Below, in pieces: positions 1-10,882 of a stretch of 64,000 bases of DNA. The DNA is taken from assembly GCA_004835665.1 (NCBI GenBank), contig RBKR01000011.1:558001-622000 (forward strand), in the 5' to 3' direction. This DNA is from Phoma sp. XZ068. Taxonomy: Eukaryota; Ascomycota; Dothideomycetes; Pleosporales; Didymellaceae. The notes under the pieces are model-generated. The model was given only the letters and a program-made list of their open reading frames with translations, was not told where the DNA came from and made no database searches. Position 1 is the stretch's first letter. Every line of letters starts with the position of its first letter. The position numbers were made by a program, and so were the translations under genes.

Positions 1-28
1 GGCATGGTTGACAACCACGACATCCAAC

Positions 29-1009
29 ATGGCCGACTGGCTCCCACATCTGTTGGCCTTGCATCATCCCGCATCCTGGTGTCTAGATCCTGATATGTTT
101 CTCTTACCCCATGGCCAGCTCGGCCAGTCCAACACAAGCTCGACATCATCTTTGTTGATGAATCGATGGTTGTCCCGGACAGCGGATCAAGCCCGCGACA
201 GGATAGCTTCTGCAAGGCTCCAGGTCGTTCACTTTACCAACTTCAGCTTCATACTCAACTACACCACACTTCAGCGACTGGGTTCTACCAGTACAACTAA
301 GGATGTATTTATCTTGTTTACTCGCCACTTCGTGCCTGATTGGATTGGTGCTGATTCAACGATCCTTGACACCCAGAGCATGGCAAACAATGTTATTCAG
401 CGTCTGAGTGAGCGCATCCCCGGTTATGGAACGTTCATCAGAGATTTTACTCTCACGCAAGCCTCTGCTGCGCTCCTCCTCTTATTGACAGCCATTGCAT
501 CTACATACGGTAATCGAGAACAACGTCTCCTTCCTGTTCCAACGAAGATGCAGTTCATAGAGTTCATGGACATACCGAGTTTATACCATAGCTCAGCAGA
601 GCTCTTCTCCACATGCCACTATAAGCGAATGGTCGCGCCCAAGTTTTTGTCTGGCCAATGGCTAGGCTATTATTCCGATCATCGCTCGTTTCAAAACCAT
701 ACAGTCAACGTTGATCCACCAATGCAAAACATATTATTGGTTGTAAACGAACCGACTGAAGAAGCGCGGACCCGGTTGAGAATCAGCGCTATCATTGAGC
801 GAGAGACAAGAGGATATGATGCTCATGGAGACTTCTTGCTTTCAGGTCGGGTGCGTGAGGATGGACTGGTCAGTGTCGCCAAACAGTATCTCGGACTTGG
901 AATCTCGTGGACATGGACAGGGAGGATAACGCCATTTGGGATTGTTGGGGTTTGGGGACATAATTCGTTTGGAGGGTATTTCTGGATTTTCAAGCAGGAG
1001 TGGATGTAG
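29..1009 (+). CDS. Hypothetical fungal protein, about 326 aa
   Basis: Open frame from the ATG at 29 to TAG at 1007-1009. The frame is also open upstream of this ATG to the edge of the window, so an earlier exon or start outside the window cannot be excluded. No catalytic motif is recognised. The C-terminus (about residues 300-326) is rich in Gly, Trp and Phe and reads GRITPFGIVGVWG followed by a Trp/Phe-rich end. From memory this resembles the tail of uncharacterised, sometimes F-box-associated, proteins of Pleosporales. There is no obvious signal peptide; the hydrophobic stretch near residues 150-160 is short. The function is unknown. Confidence 0.55.
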   Translation: MADWLPHLLALHHPASWCLDPDMFLLPHGQLGQSNTSSTSSLLMNRWLSRTADQARDRIASARLQVVHFTNFSFILNYTTLQRLGSTSTTKDVFILFTRHFVPDWIGADSTILDTQSMANNVIQRLSERIPGYGTFIRDFTLTQASAALLLLLTAIASTYGNREQRLLPVPTKMQFIEFMDIPSLYHSSAELFSTCHYKRMVAPKFLSGQWLGYYSDHRSFQNHTVNVDPPMQNILLVVNEPTEEARTRLRISAIIERETRGYDAHGDFLLSGRVREDGLVSVAKQYLGLGISWTWTGRITPFGIVGVWGHNSFGGYFWIFKQEWM

Positions 1010-2300
1010 CCCTCAGGACTTCGCATCCGTGCATGCAAGTATCACGCTTAACATGAAGTGAGAGGTCGCAATCAAAGTTCTCGCCCTGCACAAGACGTGA
1101 TAATGGTAAATTTTTAGAAGAAAAAAAGGTGCTATGATGTAGGAGAAGCAGTACACAACACTCGGTCGGGACGTTGTCTCGTTACGGACATCTCAACCGA
1201 TGTTGCGCGCTTACACTGAGGATAACAACATCCCTTGAGCGACCAACGCCACCTTGGCAATAGCAGACGTTACGCCAGATTTGGAAGCTGCTTTGTAATA
1301 TGTCTGTAAGTAGCTTCACAAAACCTTGAGGCACTGTCGTCACCGGTACAGACGGCAGCGTGTAGGATGACAACTGCAATCATACCATTTGCACTTCGGT
1401 GGCCCAAGATGTCTGCACATAGTTCGCAAGGAAACACTGGATGCTGGCAATCTGCGGGAAACTTAGCCGAGGAGACGCTCTAAGTCGAGGCACCTGTTGA
1501 CTGTCCAGTCGCACTTCACAGTTCAATGAGATAATGAACTATCTGGATAGTTGGGACATCAACAAGCTCCTCCGACGGTCAGGGATACGTGCAAATGGTC
1601 ATATGGCGTGATACGAGCTGATGAACACGAGCTTTCGATCACTTTTTCAGCATCTCTGAGACAACGGATGCAAAGACTGTGTGAAGGTCTGGGTAAGACA
1701 GGGCAATGTCTGGTAAAGGTATCCAACTGCTTCTCAGGCTTTCCAAACTCCGAACTTGCCAATCCTGCATATTTGTTGAGGAAGCCTATAGCCACTGGCT
1801 CTAAGATGCGATGCAGTGAAACTGAAGTGTAGTCGTTGACACCACTCGTGAAGGCTTCCAATACCGTGCACGAATCATAATTTCTCATCCAAAGCCGATG
1901 GAAGGCGGCATGCTTTCCAGAACGTCTCTTTTGATACCGCCAAGCTGGCGATAAATGTGGTGTGTGGTGCGGCTCACTGACGCAATTTGACCACCATCAA
2001 TCGCGTTTTGGCGCTAGTGAGTTGCAGATGCCATTTCCGGTATGGTCCCCGCTCGAGTTTTCTTACCTTTGAGCACGCAATGGCGAAATCACGCTGCGAA
2101 GAGGTCTGCGCGTAGAAAATGTTTCGTAAAATCTTCCTCTGCTGTAGCTGTGGCTGGCGGCACACCGTTCGCACAGACCGACGAGCTGACCTTCACGCTT
2201 TCGCCAATACCACTCACGCCGTCTAGATCCTCTTGGAAGGCATGTGCAAAGCGTTCTGACGAATTCGACTTCGTATAAGGTTCTACTCGCGCCCAGCAAG
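1010..2300. other. Intergenic region, no supported gene
   Basis: About 1.3 kb between the hypothetical protein and the methionine permease. Only short open frames occur. The longest is on the minus strand, 1559-1888, about 109 codons, with no recognisable domain. The last few hundred bases are presumably promoter and 5' leader of the permease. A decayed minus-strand gene cannot be excluded. Confidence 0.5.
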
Positions 2301-3950
2301 ATGGAATCGACTCTACTCATCTCCTCCTCGTCGTCTACGATGTCGAAATTCTTCTCCAAGTATGGGGCGACAACTGAGGCCAAGCCGGCGCCTGACGCAC
2401 CACCCTCGGATATCGACAATGGATCCCTCTACCAAGTCCGCCAGGCAAAGCGCCAAATTGGTGTCACATCAGCAATTTTCCTTATCTTTAATAGAATTGT
2501 GGGCACTGGTATCTTTGCGACGCCTAGTGCCATCTTCTCTCTATCTGGCAGTGTTGGCTTGTCTCTGTTTATCTGGGTTGCTGGCATGCTGATCGCCGCT
2601 GCGGGTATGGCCGTTTACCTTGAATTTGGTACGGCCATTCCAAGGAACGGAGGCGAGAAGAACTACCTCGAATTTGTCTACAGCAAGCCCAAATTTCTCG
2701 CTACTGGACTCTACACCGGCTATGTTGTTCTCTTGGGTTGGGCTGGATCCAACTCTGTCGTCTTTGGTGAATACATCCTCCACGCCGCCAACATCGAAGT
2801 CAACCGCTGGAACCAGCGTGGTATCGGTTTAGCTTGCATCACCACCGCCTTCCTCATCCATGGACTGGCTTTGAAGTGGGGCCTGAGACTCCAGAACCTT
2901 CTCGGTATCATCAAGCTACTCATCATTTTGCTGATCGTAGTGTCTGGATGGGCAGCACTGGGAGGTGCTCTCAAGATTGAAAAGCCCAACAATTTTGAGA
3001 ATGCCTTCTCCGGCACCACTGGAAGCGCCTATGGTGTTGTCACCGCCTTATACAACGTTATCTGGAGTTACATCGGATACAGCAACGCCAATTACGCTCT
3101 CAGCGAGACCAAGAACCCTGTTCGCACTCTCAAGATCGCTGCCCCTCTGGCGCTTGGATCTGTCGCCATTCTTTACATGTTCGTCAACATTGCATACTTC
3201 GCCGCCGTTCCTGCCGAAGAAATCATCGCCTCGAAGCGTCTTGTAGCCGCCTCCCTCTTCCGCAACGTATTTGGACCAAGGGCTGAGCGTGCGCTTTCAG
3301 TCTTCGTTGCTCTATCTGCTTTTGGAAATGTCCTCAGTGTCATCTTTTCCCAGGGTCGTATTGTACAAGAATTAGGTCGCGAGGGTATCCTCCCCTGGTC
3401 CAAGGTATGGGCAAGCAACCGCCCCTTCAACGCACCTCTTGCTGGCCTGTTCGAGCACTGGCTTGTTTCGGTTATCATTATGCTGGCACCCCCTCCTGGC
3501 GATGCATACAACTTCATCCTCAAGTAAGTCACGTTCCGTCTATAGCAAATTCAGTCATTAACACATCTCAGCGTTATTTCGTACCCGCTTGCCATTGTCA
3601 ACGCGTTCGTTGCAGCAGGTCTGACCTGGCTATATTTTCACAAGGAGGAGTACAACTGGAACCCACCTATGAAGGCTACACTTCCTGTGACTATCTTCTT
3701 TTTCCTGAGCAACGTCTACCTTGTCATTGCGCCTTTCGTTCCCCCCAGCGATGGCAACAGTGTTTACGAAACATTGCCTTACTACCTTCACTGTGTTGTT
3801 GGCTTCGGTATCATTGCCGCCGGTGGTGTCTACTGGGTGATCTGGGCGGTTGTGTTGCCCAAACTTGGAGGCTACACACTTGAGCGTGAGACTGTTGTTG
3901 ACGAGATTGACGGTTGGGAGAGGCACGTGTTCAGGAAGGTCCCGAACTAA
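2301..3950 (+). CDS. High-affinity methionine permease, Mup1/Mup3-like, 533 aa
   Basis: Two exons, 2301-3523 and 3572-3950, joined across a 48-nt intron (donor gtaagt, acceptor ctcag) that splits an Asn codon. The product is an amino-acid/polyamine/organocation (APC) superfamily permease of the L-type branch that includes yeast Mup1. The diagnostic first helix reads FNRIVGTGIFATPSAIF (about residues 63-79), followed by roughly 11 further hydrophobic segments. A second conserved stretch contains IWSYIGYSNANYALSE. The N-terminus is cytosolic with no signal peptide, and the length is normal for fungal Mup1-type carriers. The expected role is proton-driven import of methionine, possibly cysteine, at the plasma membrane. 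The start was chosen as the first ATG in frame with a Ser-rich N-terminus. Substrate is inferred from family resemblance only. Confidence 0.88.
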
Positions 3951-4210
3951 TTGTATATGCTTCAATGCGGAGATACCCCAAGGATTAGAGCATAGAATAA
4001 TAGTCAATTTTGTGACTTCAAACCCCGGAGTCATGCAATCAACAAAAGCTCATCTAAATTCATTGATGTCACCCTAATGTAGGTATATGTAACGAATTGA
4101 TGATATTGTGGTGCAATATGTTGATTTTCTTTACAGGTAATTGTATGGCACACATGCAAAGTGTATCTCTGGTAAGACATGTGTGCCGTGCAAGTCTTGT
4201 CGTGCATACT

Positions 4211-4977
4211 CTAAAGCAATGCAGCGAAGCCCACGGCACCAGCCAAGATGGCTGCACCAGTACCCATAACTTTCTTCGCGCCTCCAGTGAACTGAGATGG
4301 TGAGGGAGCAGTGAACGTAGTGTTTGGCTTAGCGGTAGGTATGGCTGCAGATGTGCGGGCAGGTACCGAGGCACTGCTGGAGATGTGAAGCAATGATGTA
4401 GACACCGGGGTCTCGGCCGGAAGGGTGCTCACAAGAGGAGTGGCCGAAGGAGTAAGCACGGCAGTCTGACGAATCAGGGAGACGGAGAGGGAATATTGAA
4501 TTGCACAATTAGCAGTGTCTGAAGTGTGATGAGCGATATACCAGCATGGGGATGTGTGTGAGGAGGCACGTACCGATACCATCGGGGCAGCAGTAAGTGT
4601 CACCCTTGCTGTCAGAAGTGCAGTAATAGCCAGCGTCACAGGAGTTGCCGGATCCATCAGGACAGCACGCCTGGAAAGATTAGTTCAACATACTCCGTCA
4701 GTCTGTCATATGTGATACGAACTGAACCATCGTTTGAATCGTGGCAGTAGAGCATCGAAGTGTCGGTTGAAGGACACTGAACACTGTTTGCTCCACATGC
4801 TTCTGCGCAGGTATTGCCTCTGCCACAGTAGCTGGTATCTGGGGTGTAGCCTTGACGCTTGAGGATGGTGTCACCCCGCTTCAGCATTGCCCCAAAGCTG
4901 TCAGCGTTGGTGAAGGCGAGCTTTTGTGCCCCAGCGGAGGCAGCCAAAAGTCCGAGTGCAACAATGGAAGTGCGCAT
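4211..4977 (-). CDS. Small cysteine-rich secreted protein with GPI-anchor-type C-terminus, 219 aa
   Basis: Three exons on the minus strand: 4723-4977, 4574-4670 and 4211-4518. The introns are 52 nt (donor gttcgt, acceptor tccag, internal ctaat branch site) and 55 nt (donor gtacgt, acceptor ttcag). The model closes in frame. Residues 1-17 are a signal peptide ending AGAQ. Next comes a Cys-rich domain (about residues 50-120) with CGRGNTCAEACG, an ACCPDGSGNSC block and a YCCPDG block. A Ser/Thr/Pro-rich stalk follows, then a hydrophobic tail after a Gly-Gly-Ala site typical of GPI attachment. It is probably an extracellular or cell-wall-anchored protein. Similar architecture is common in ascomycetes but biochemically uncharacterised. 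The first donor is non-consensus, so exon 1's end is the weakest point. Confidence 0.78.
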
Positions 4978-5972
4978 AGTGACAACGAAGTAATCAAGTG
5001 AAAGTTTGTCTTGGATGTACAGTAGCTCGACTTTCTACACAGAGTAGATGAATATGGAAGTTGGCTCGAGATGAAGTACTTTCGAAGGAGAGCAACAGAT
5101 GGTTAAATAGCTACTCCCGATTGCACTTTGTCTATTCACTAGGTCCAGTCGCTGAGCTTTCAGTATGCTCATTTGCAGGGGCATATCTTCACCGGCATTG
5201 TTCCACGAGGCGTTCATAGCCCCAAGAGAATATGGCCAATCCAAGTGCGAAGTCTACAGAAGGTTCATCGCACTCAAAGGCCACTGGATCACGTTGCCTT
5301 TCCCGCTGTTGCTGATTGAGACGCAAAACAACGGTAAGCGAGACTTTGATTTCATAGCCGCCTTCGTACTTCGCGTTGCTTACCTCCAGACAAAGTAGTC
5401 GGGGTTGTCGTGGAGTGACTGACGTTATCTAGCCAATGACCGCTCAGTGGCTCAGCTTCCGCTGGAAATACCGATGTGCGTTCCTGCATTAGTATAAGCT
5501 AAGGTGAATCAATTTTAGGAGCTGAAAGTGTTTGCAGGGAACTTAGAGTGCCAGTCCAAGCAGCAAGATGGGAGGCTGCTCTCTGTTTACCTTGTGTACA
5601 CCTCCTGAAAGCAGAGAGGGGGCGCCAAAATGAGTGTCCTCATTGATTTGACATGTTGAGTCTCTACAATGTCAGTTGCAGAGTGAACCAGGACTTTCTA
5701 GCCCCAAGTTTTGGGATCGACACGCACCACGAGTTGCAGAATCAGGGGCGTACGGCGTATTGGAGTTGAGATAGCTTGGCCCCTATCAGCGAAAGCGCCA
5801 CTCGTTTCAGCCCGCTAATTTTAGGCCTTGGCGCAGTCGGGTCAGCAAACCGCGACACAGATCGCTACACGACACCGCTCGTCCATTCTCAGAGCCACTG
5901 CGAGCATCTCGAACAGGCTGAAATGTATTGTCGTTTCTGCCTTGCAGTCTGAAGGACCACTCAGCCTGGCTC
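4978..5972. other. Intergenic region between divergent genes
   Basis: About 1 kb separating the start of the minus-strand secreted-protein gene from the plus-strand HET gene, so it should hold both promoters. Only open frames shorter than 90 codons are present and none has recognisable features. A pyrimidine-rich run ending in ttgcag at about 5946 could be a splice acceptor of an upstream non-coding exon of the HET gene. Confidence 0.5.
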
Positions 5973-8102
5973 ATGCCTCTGCCTAAGTCTCTTCGCCGTC
6001 CCGTCCGTCGCACTTCATCAGCGTCGTCAGCGGGGGGGTCACGACGAAAGAAATGTCGCTTATGCAACAATCTCGATCCCCGGGGTCACGCAAACTCCAT
6101 TCAAGATGCTGAATCTCTGAAGGAACCCAGAACAAGTTTGAATTTGGTGCTTGATGCTCTGGCCTTATCGAGCATCAAGCCCACAGCTAGAGGTGGTTGC
6201 CGATTCTGTATTGTGCTCGTACAAGCGCTCGACACATTCTTTGGTAAATGGCGCGGAAGTCGGTGTAGAGTCAACTTATACATAAAAGAGAAGGGCACGA
6301 TCAAGGTGAGCCTCGACGGAGCGCAATGGGCCAAGCAAATGGTAGAGATATACGCTGGATCAGGTAGGCATCGCGCGTTTACTAATTCACTTTCTACTAT
6401 ATCATCCCTACGCTGTCTTTTGGGTATCCTTGCACGCGCCAAATCTACCACAAGATACATAGGCACAGCCCCGCTCTCAAGGTTCTAACGCTTTCTAGCT
6501 TCAAGCAGTCCATGGCCTACCCTGGGAGCAGCACATCACATTCCACTCAACGCTGGCTCCGATGAATCTTTCAACTTCATTCGTCGATGCATACAAGGCT
6601 GTTTTGCCAATCCAAAGCACACGGCTTGCAGGATCACCTGTGAACCATCCATATCTGCTCCAAAGCGTCTCATAGACGTAGGACGGTCGACGAAGCCGAT
6701 CCGTATAGTGGAGACTCAAGGGAAGCCCTTCCAGTATATCGCTCTCTCACATTGCTGGGGTTCCGCTACTCCGTTGATGGCCACGAAGTCTTCTTGGGCT
6801 AAGCTTACTGTCAATATTCCGTTCCGTGACCTGCCGCCTCTTTTCCAGGATGCGATTATCATCACACGACAGCTCGGCCTACGCTACCTTTGGATTGATT
6901 CGTTATGCATCATTCAGGATTCTTTAAGAGACTGGGAAACAGAGGCTGCAAAGATGGCCAGCATCTACCAAAACAGTTACGTTACGATTTCGGCTACTAA
7001 TGCAAGTAACGGCAGCGCAAAATGCTTGTCAGACAGACAGAAACCAGTCAAGATTCCGTATGAAAACACGGCGAAGAAGGAGTTCGCTTTGAGGGCACGA
7101 ATGTATTCAGACCATCATCCGGATGCCAACGGCAACCCGGCAAAACCTGCAGGCCCATTGACATCGCGTGCTTGGGCTTTGCAGGAGCATGTGCTTAGCA
7201 CAAGAGTATTACATTACACAGCTACCGAACTACTCTTCGAATGCCGAACCTCGTACCGTTGCGAATGCATGCCGGAGCGCAAGACACGGGCAACAACTCC
7301 AGCACTTATTCCTAGAGCTGTCGCGAGCAAGAAGGCAGATGCCGTGTGGGCCGCATGGCACCGCGTAGTAGAACAGTATTCAACAAGAGCACTCACCATG
7401 CCAGGAGATAAGCTCCCAGCTATATCGGGGATAGCAAGCAAAATCAGAAAGGCAACTCATTCCGACTACGTCGCGGGTCTATGGAAGAGCAATTTGGTCT
7501 TCGATTTGTTGTGGCAAAGAGCAGTCCCTACACCATCTGACGGTCACCTCCACGCTCTTGAAACATGGCGTGCGCCATCTTTCTCATGGAGTTCACTAAA
7601 CGCGCCTGTCTCTTATTACTCTCCAGCCGATGACGAGCCGCAAAAGTGCCAGCCCAACATTACTGTTGTTTCGTCAAGTGTAATTCCCACTGGTCTGAAC
7701 GCTTTGGGCTCAGTATCTGAAGCGTCCCTTACCCTACGTGGGCCTACAATCATGGCAACCCTCTCTGGCAGACACGCTCGAGATACTTGGGAATATACTC
7801 TCCTTATCAAAGGCACAAGTGCAATCCAAGTCTCGCAAGATTGCTGCCTCATAAAGGTTAGGGTGATATCCGATACTGTTGAAGAGCAATGGACGGTCCA
7901 AAGAGCACAGCAAAACCAGACCTTGTCCGAGTTTGAAGCTCCTGTACTTTGCTTAAGTGTTGCACAGTACGATGACTTCATTTCAGGCCTTGTATTGGGC
8001 CTTTCAAGCCACAAATCCGGGGCATGGGAACGGCTTGGAACATTTGCAGCGGGGATGGAGAGTTTGCGAAACACAAAGGAAGAAGATTTGGTTCTCGTAT
8101 AA
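5973..8102 (+). CDS. HET-domain protein (heterokaryon incompatibility type), 664 aa
   Basis: Two exons, 5973-6363 and 6499-8102, joined by a 135-nt intron (gtaggc to tctag) that splits an Ala codon. The HET domain begins at about residue 208 with FQYIALSHCWG. It continues with LPPLFQDAI (about 242-250), LRYLWIDSLCIIQD (about 258-271) and a stretch around 273-296 carrying WETEAAKMASIYQNS, which are the classic conserved blocks. Before the domain is a Cys-containing segment (CRLCNNL, later GCRFC). Near the C-terminus is the Trp-rich APSFSWSSLNAPV block common in this class. HET proteins trigger cell death after fusion of incompatible hyphae, but most genomic copies have no assigned allele specificity. 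An in-frame ATG is used; the frame extends slightly upstream without one. Confidence 0.88.
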
Positions 8103-8557
8103 ACACTCTATGCATATCATGATATCATGAGGATCCTGGGTCGATTGGCGTCCAGAAGCGCCCATGCTCGGCTGATTTCCCACTAGCGTCCCATCTCCGA
8201 AACATACCAGGGGTGTAGAAACATCCCTAATTCCGCTTAGCTGCCTGAGGCCTACCTTCCGACCTTTCCACCATTCAGCGTTGCTGGTCGCTCTCGCGTT
8301 GTGGATCAGAGAATCCCCGCGTCTAAATGCATCAACAATATTTCCGAATTGGCATCCGTCACTCCCGTTAAGCCAGTCATGGGCCTCAGTCCTGGCTTAA
8401 ATGCAATGTTTCATGGGGGCAGATGTATATACTCTGAGCAAATCCACGCTCAGAGTGAGCTTCACAGCTTCACGGTCTTTGGAAGATTCGTTCTTGTCAC
8501 TCTTTTATTGACTTCTGTTCGCTGGTCGTTCTTTACCGTCATTCTTTTGTTGCAAAC
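8103..8557 (+). promoter_or_regulatory. Upstream region of the large secreted-protein gene
   Basis: The 455 bases between the HET gene stop and the ATG at 8558 have no coding signal. A TATA-like tatatac lies at about 8426-8432, followed directly by a perfect 9-bp inverted repeat (8431-8456). A pyrimidine-rich leader (8490-8550) with TTC/CTT runs follows, as is usual for well-expressed fungal genes. Promoter function is inferred. Confidence 0.4.
8431..8456. repeat. Perfect 9-bp inverted repeat with 8-nt spacer
   Basis: The arms are actctgagc (8431-8439) and gctcagagt (8448-8456), separated by aaatccac. It lies about 100 bases before the start codon of the secreted-protein gene and next to a TATA-like sequence. 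It could be a dyad binding site, or a hairpin if it is transcribed. Function is unknown. Confidence 0.6.
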
Positions 8558-10882
8558 ATGCACTCCACATTCGTTCTTTCCCTCCTCGCGAGCACTGTCT
8601 CGGCACAACTTTCCAGCACCAACCTCGAGAAGCATGTTGGTAGCCTCGCACTCTCCTCGTCCTTCGGACCTGTGAAGGAGTCTTACTGGACCGGATACCC
8701 CCACCACCGCCGTACTCCTTTCGCTGTCTCCCCTGACGGTAAGTCGGCATACCTTGCCTACCTCGACGCCAGTGAGACTGGTGTCCATGTGCAGCAGGTA
8801 AACCCATCAACCTTCGCTGCCGTTGGTGATGCCGTCACCGTCACCGGTGGTAAGGAGGCTGGTGGTCTTGTTGCACACAACGATGGTTTCGCTCTCCTGA
8901 CCAACGAGGCTATGCCGTCTGGTACCTCCAACGCACCACCGGCGAGCACTCCTGTTCCCGTTCTCTACCGCTACACATCCGGTAAGGAGACTTTCAAGAC
9001 ATGGCTCGGAGGCCCCACCAACGCTGGAGATATGGGCATGCTAGCTTCCCCTGACCTGAACGGCGACCTTGCCTACTCGGAAGCCAGCGGCATGTATGGT
9101 GCTTACTTTGTCGTCACTGCCTACTCCGGTTCTGCTCAGGGCCACTTCGGTGATGCTATTCAGTACGTCAACAACAACGGAACGCTGGAGCAGATTCAGG
9201 GCGCCAGCTCCAGTTGGGGTTGCTCCCACAACACCGGTATCGCTTTCGAGGGTGCCGACTCTGTTCCTTTCCCTTCTATTTGCTCTGAGGACCAAGGTGC
9301 CATTTGGCTCAACACCGGTGGTACTGGTATGGACAGAAATGGCGTCAAGATCTCCAACGAGAACGTAACGAACGGAGGCGGAAACGAGGCTATGGGTGGA
9401 ATGTCCGGCTCGTACAGCGGCCTTGCTCGCTTCCAGGACAGCGACTCGTACATCTTCTCCTGGGTCTCCCGCGGTGCGAAGGATCTGACCACCAATGACT
9501 GGCTGGGCGCTGGCTACACACATTCTACCAACCGCACCGTCAACCGTAACGTCGCCATTGCTACCATGAGCGACAAGAAAACTATCGTTGGCGAGCAGGC
9601 TACCTCTGAGCTCGTCGCCGATGGTGACTCTCAGGTTAACTGGATCACCACTGGCTCCGCTGACTGCTCAAACGCCCACGTTGCCACCTTTGACAAGAAG
9701 AGTGCTCTCGTTACCTGGGAGGAGATTGCCGAGCCCACCTGCGACTTCATTGCTATGGGTTGCAAGGGCGCATACACTGGCTCCTACTTCCAGCTCGTCA
9801 CCGATGGCAAGAAGGTTGGTGAGCCTGTCAAGGCCACTGATGTCTACGTTGCTGGTGACATGGTCACGATGCCTGACGGCCGCATCTGCTGGCCTTACGT
9901 TGACATGAAGTGGACTCTCGATGGCCCCGTTCAGAACGCCGCTAGCGTCAAGGCGATGTCCTTCGCCTGCATGAGCAACGGTGCTGGCTCTTCCACTCCA
10001 TCTGCTTCCGCTTCCGCTGCCCCTGCTTCTTCAGCTCCTGCTACATCCTCTGCCGCTGCTGTCAAGCCTTCGTCCGTTGTTGAGAATGCCGAGAGCACTG
10101 GTGCTCCCATTGAGATCGAGACTCCTGCCGTGTCTGCTTCTTCCACCACCCCCGAGCTCCCCAGTGACTCCTCCCTGCCCACCTTTGAGATCGTCACATC
10201 TGGCGCCACCATTACCCCTCCTTCTACGTCGGTTGCGGCGACTGCTCTTCCTTCCGTAGTGTACTCCGAGGTGTACTCGGCCTCCATCCCTACCGAGCTT
10301 AGTACCCAGGTTCCTGCCGCCAGCACCGGTGAAGACCAGCCTGCTCCTTCCGCTACCTTCACTCTCCCAGCTTCCGAGTCCTTCAGCCCTTCAGACGCCC
10401 CTGCTTTCACCAAGAGCACAAACATCCCGAACCCCACTATTGGCCCTGAGTCTTCCACCCCGTGCTCCTCTGAGATCATTCCGACCGAGGTCCCCGCGGC
10501 TCCCGTCGAGGCTCCTGATGCCTCCAAGGTTCCTGATGTCCCCTCCGATGATGAGGAGTCCCCCTGCTCCGACGCGCCCGAGGCGACAGCCACAGGCGCC
10601 GAGGCCGAAGTCCCTACATTCACACCTCTGCCAACCGAGGCCCCTTACCCTAACCCCAACGGCAGCCATTCGCGTGGCGCAGGCCGTCCCTTCCCTACCG
10701 GCAATTGGCACCATGGCGGACGCCCTGGTCGCGGTGGCGCCTGGCCCACTGGCAGCTTCGGACCTCGCCCTTCTGCTGGCACCCAGCCCGAGAAGTACGA
10801 CTTCGGCTTGGGTAAGGCTGCAAGCACTCCTTGCACTCTTGAGACTCGTGTCAGGCCTACTGCTACTGGTGCTACCTACTAG
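8558..10882 (+). CDS. Large secreted protein of unknown function with Ser/Pro/Thr-rich tail, 774 aa
   Basis: Single-exon frame starting at an ATG that gives a good signal peptide (residues 1-16, ending STVSA). Residues about 20-475 form a Gly/Asp/Trp-rich globular part. Repeated strand-turn patterns (SPDGKSAYLAY, SPDLNGDLAYSE, MPDGRICWPY) suggest a beta-propeller, but no family is recognised. A conserved-looking WGCSHNTGIAFEG segment is followed by one with CSEDQGAIWLNTGG, and Cys pairs suggest disulfides. Residues about 475-700 are low-complexity Ser/Ala/Pro/Thr, likely O-glycosylated. The last 70 residues are Gly/Pro/His/Arg-rich. There is no GPI-type hydrophobic end. Codon use is strongly C-ending, suggesting high expression. 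Probably an extracellular or wall-associated protein. Confidence 0.82.
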   Translation: MHSTFVLSLLASTVSAQLSSTNLEKHVGSLALSSSFGPVKESYWTGYPHHRRTPFAVSPDGKSAYLAYLDASETGVHVQQVNPSTFAAVGDAVTVTGGKEAGGLVAHNDGFALLTNEAMPSGTSNAPPASTPVPVLYRYTSGKETFKTWLGGPTNAGDMGMLASPDLNGDLAYSEASGMYGAYFVVTAYSGSAQGHFGDAIQYVNNNGTLEQIQGASSSWGCSHNTGIAFEGADSVPFPSICSEDQGAIWLNTGGTGMDRNGVKISNENVTNGGGNEAMGGMSGSYSGLARFQDSDSYIFSWVSRGAKDLTTNDWLGAGYTHSTNRTVNRNVAIATMSDKKTIVGEQATSELVADGDSQVNWITTGSADCSNAHVATFDKKSALVTWEEIAEPTCDFIAMGCKGAYTGSYFQLVTDGKKVGEPVKATDVYVAGDMVTMPDGRICWPYVDMKWTLDGPVQNAASVKAMSFACMSNGAGSSTPSASASAAPASSAPATSSAAAVKPSSVVENAESTGAPIEIETPAVSASSTTPELPSDSSLPTFEIVTSGATITPPSTSVAATALPSVVYSEVYSASIPTELSTQVPAASTGEDQPAPSATFTLPASESFSPSDAPAFTKSTNIPNPTIGPESSTPCSSEIIPTEVPAAPVEAPDASKVPDVPSDDEESPCSDAPEATATGAEAEVPTFTPLPTEAPYPNPNGSHSRGAGRPFPTGNWHHGGRPGRGGAWPTGSFGPRPSAGTQPEKYDFGLGKAASTPCTLETRVRPTATGATY

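Noticed and set aside
1559..1888. 109-codon minus-strand frame
   Set aside because: No domain, no splice partners, and overlapped by an equally plausible plus-strand frame.
9931..10623. 230-codon minus-strand frame rich in Glu, Gly and Ala
   Set aside because: Complement of the Ser/Pro/Ala low-complexity tail of the secreted-protein gene.
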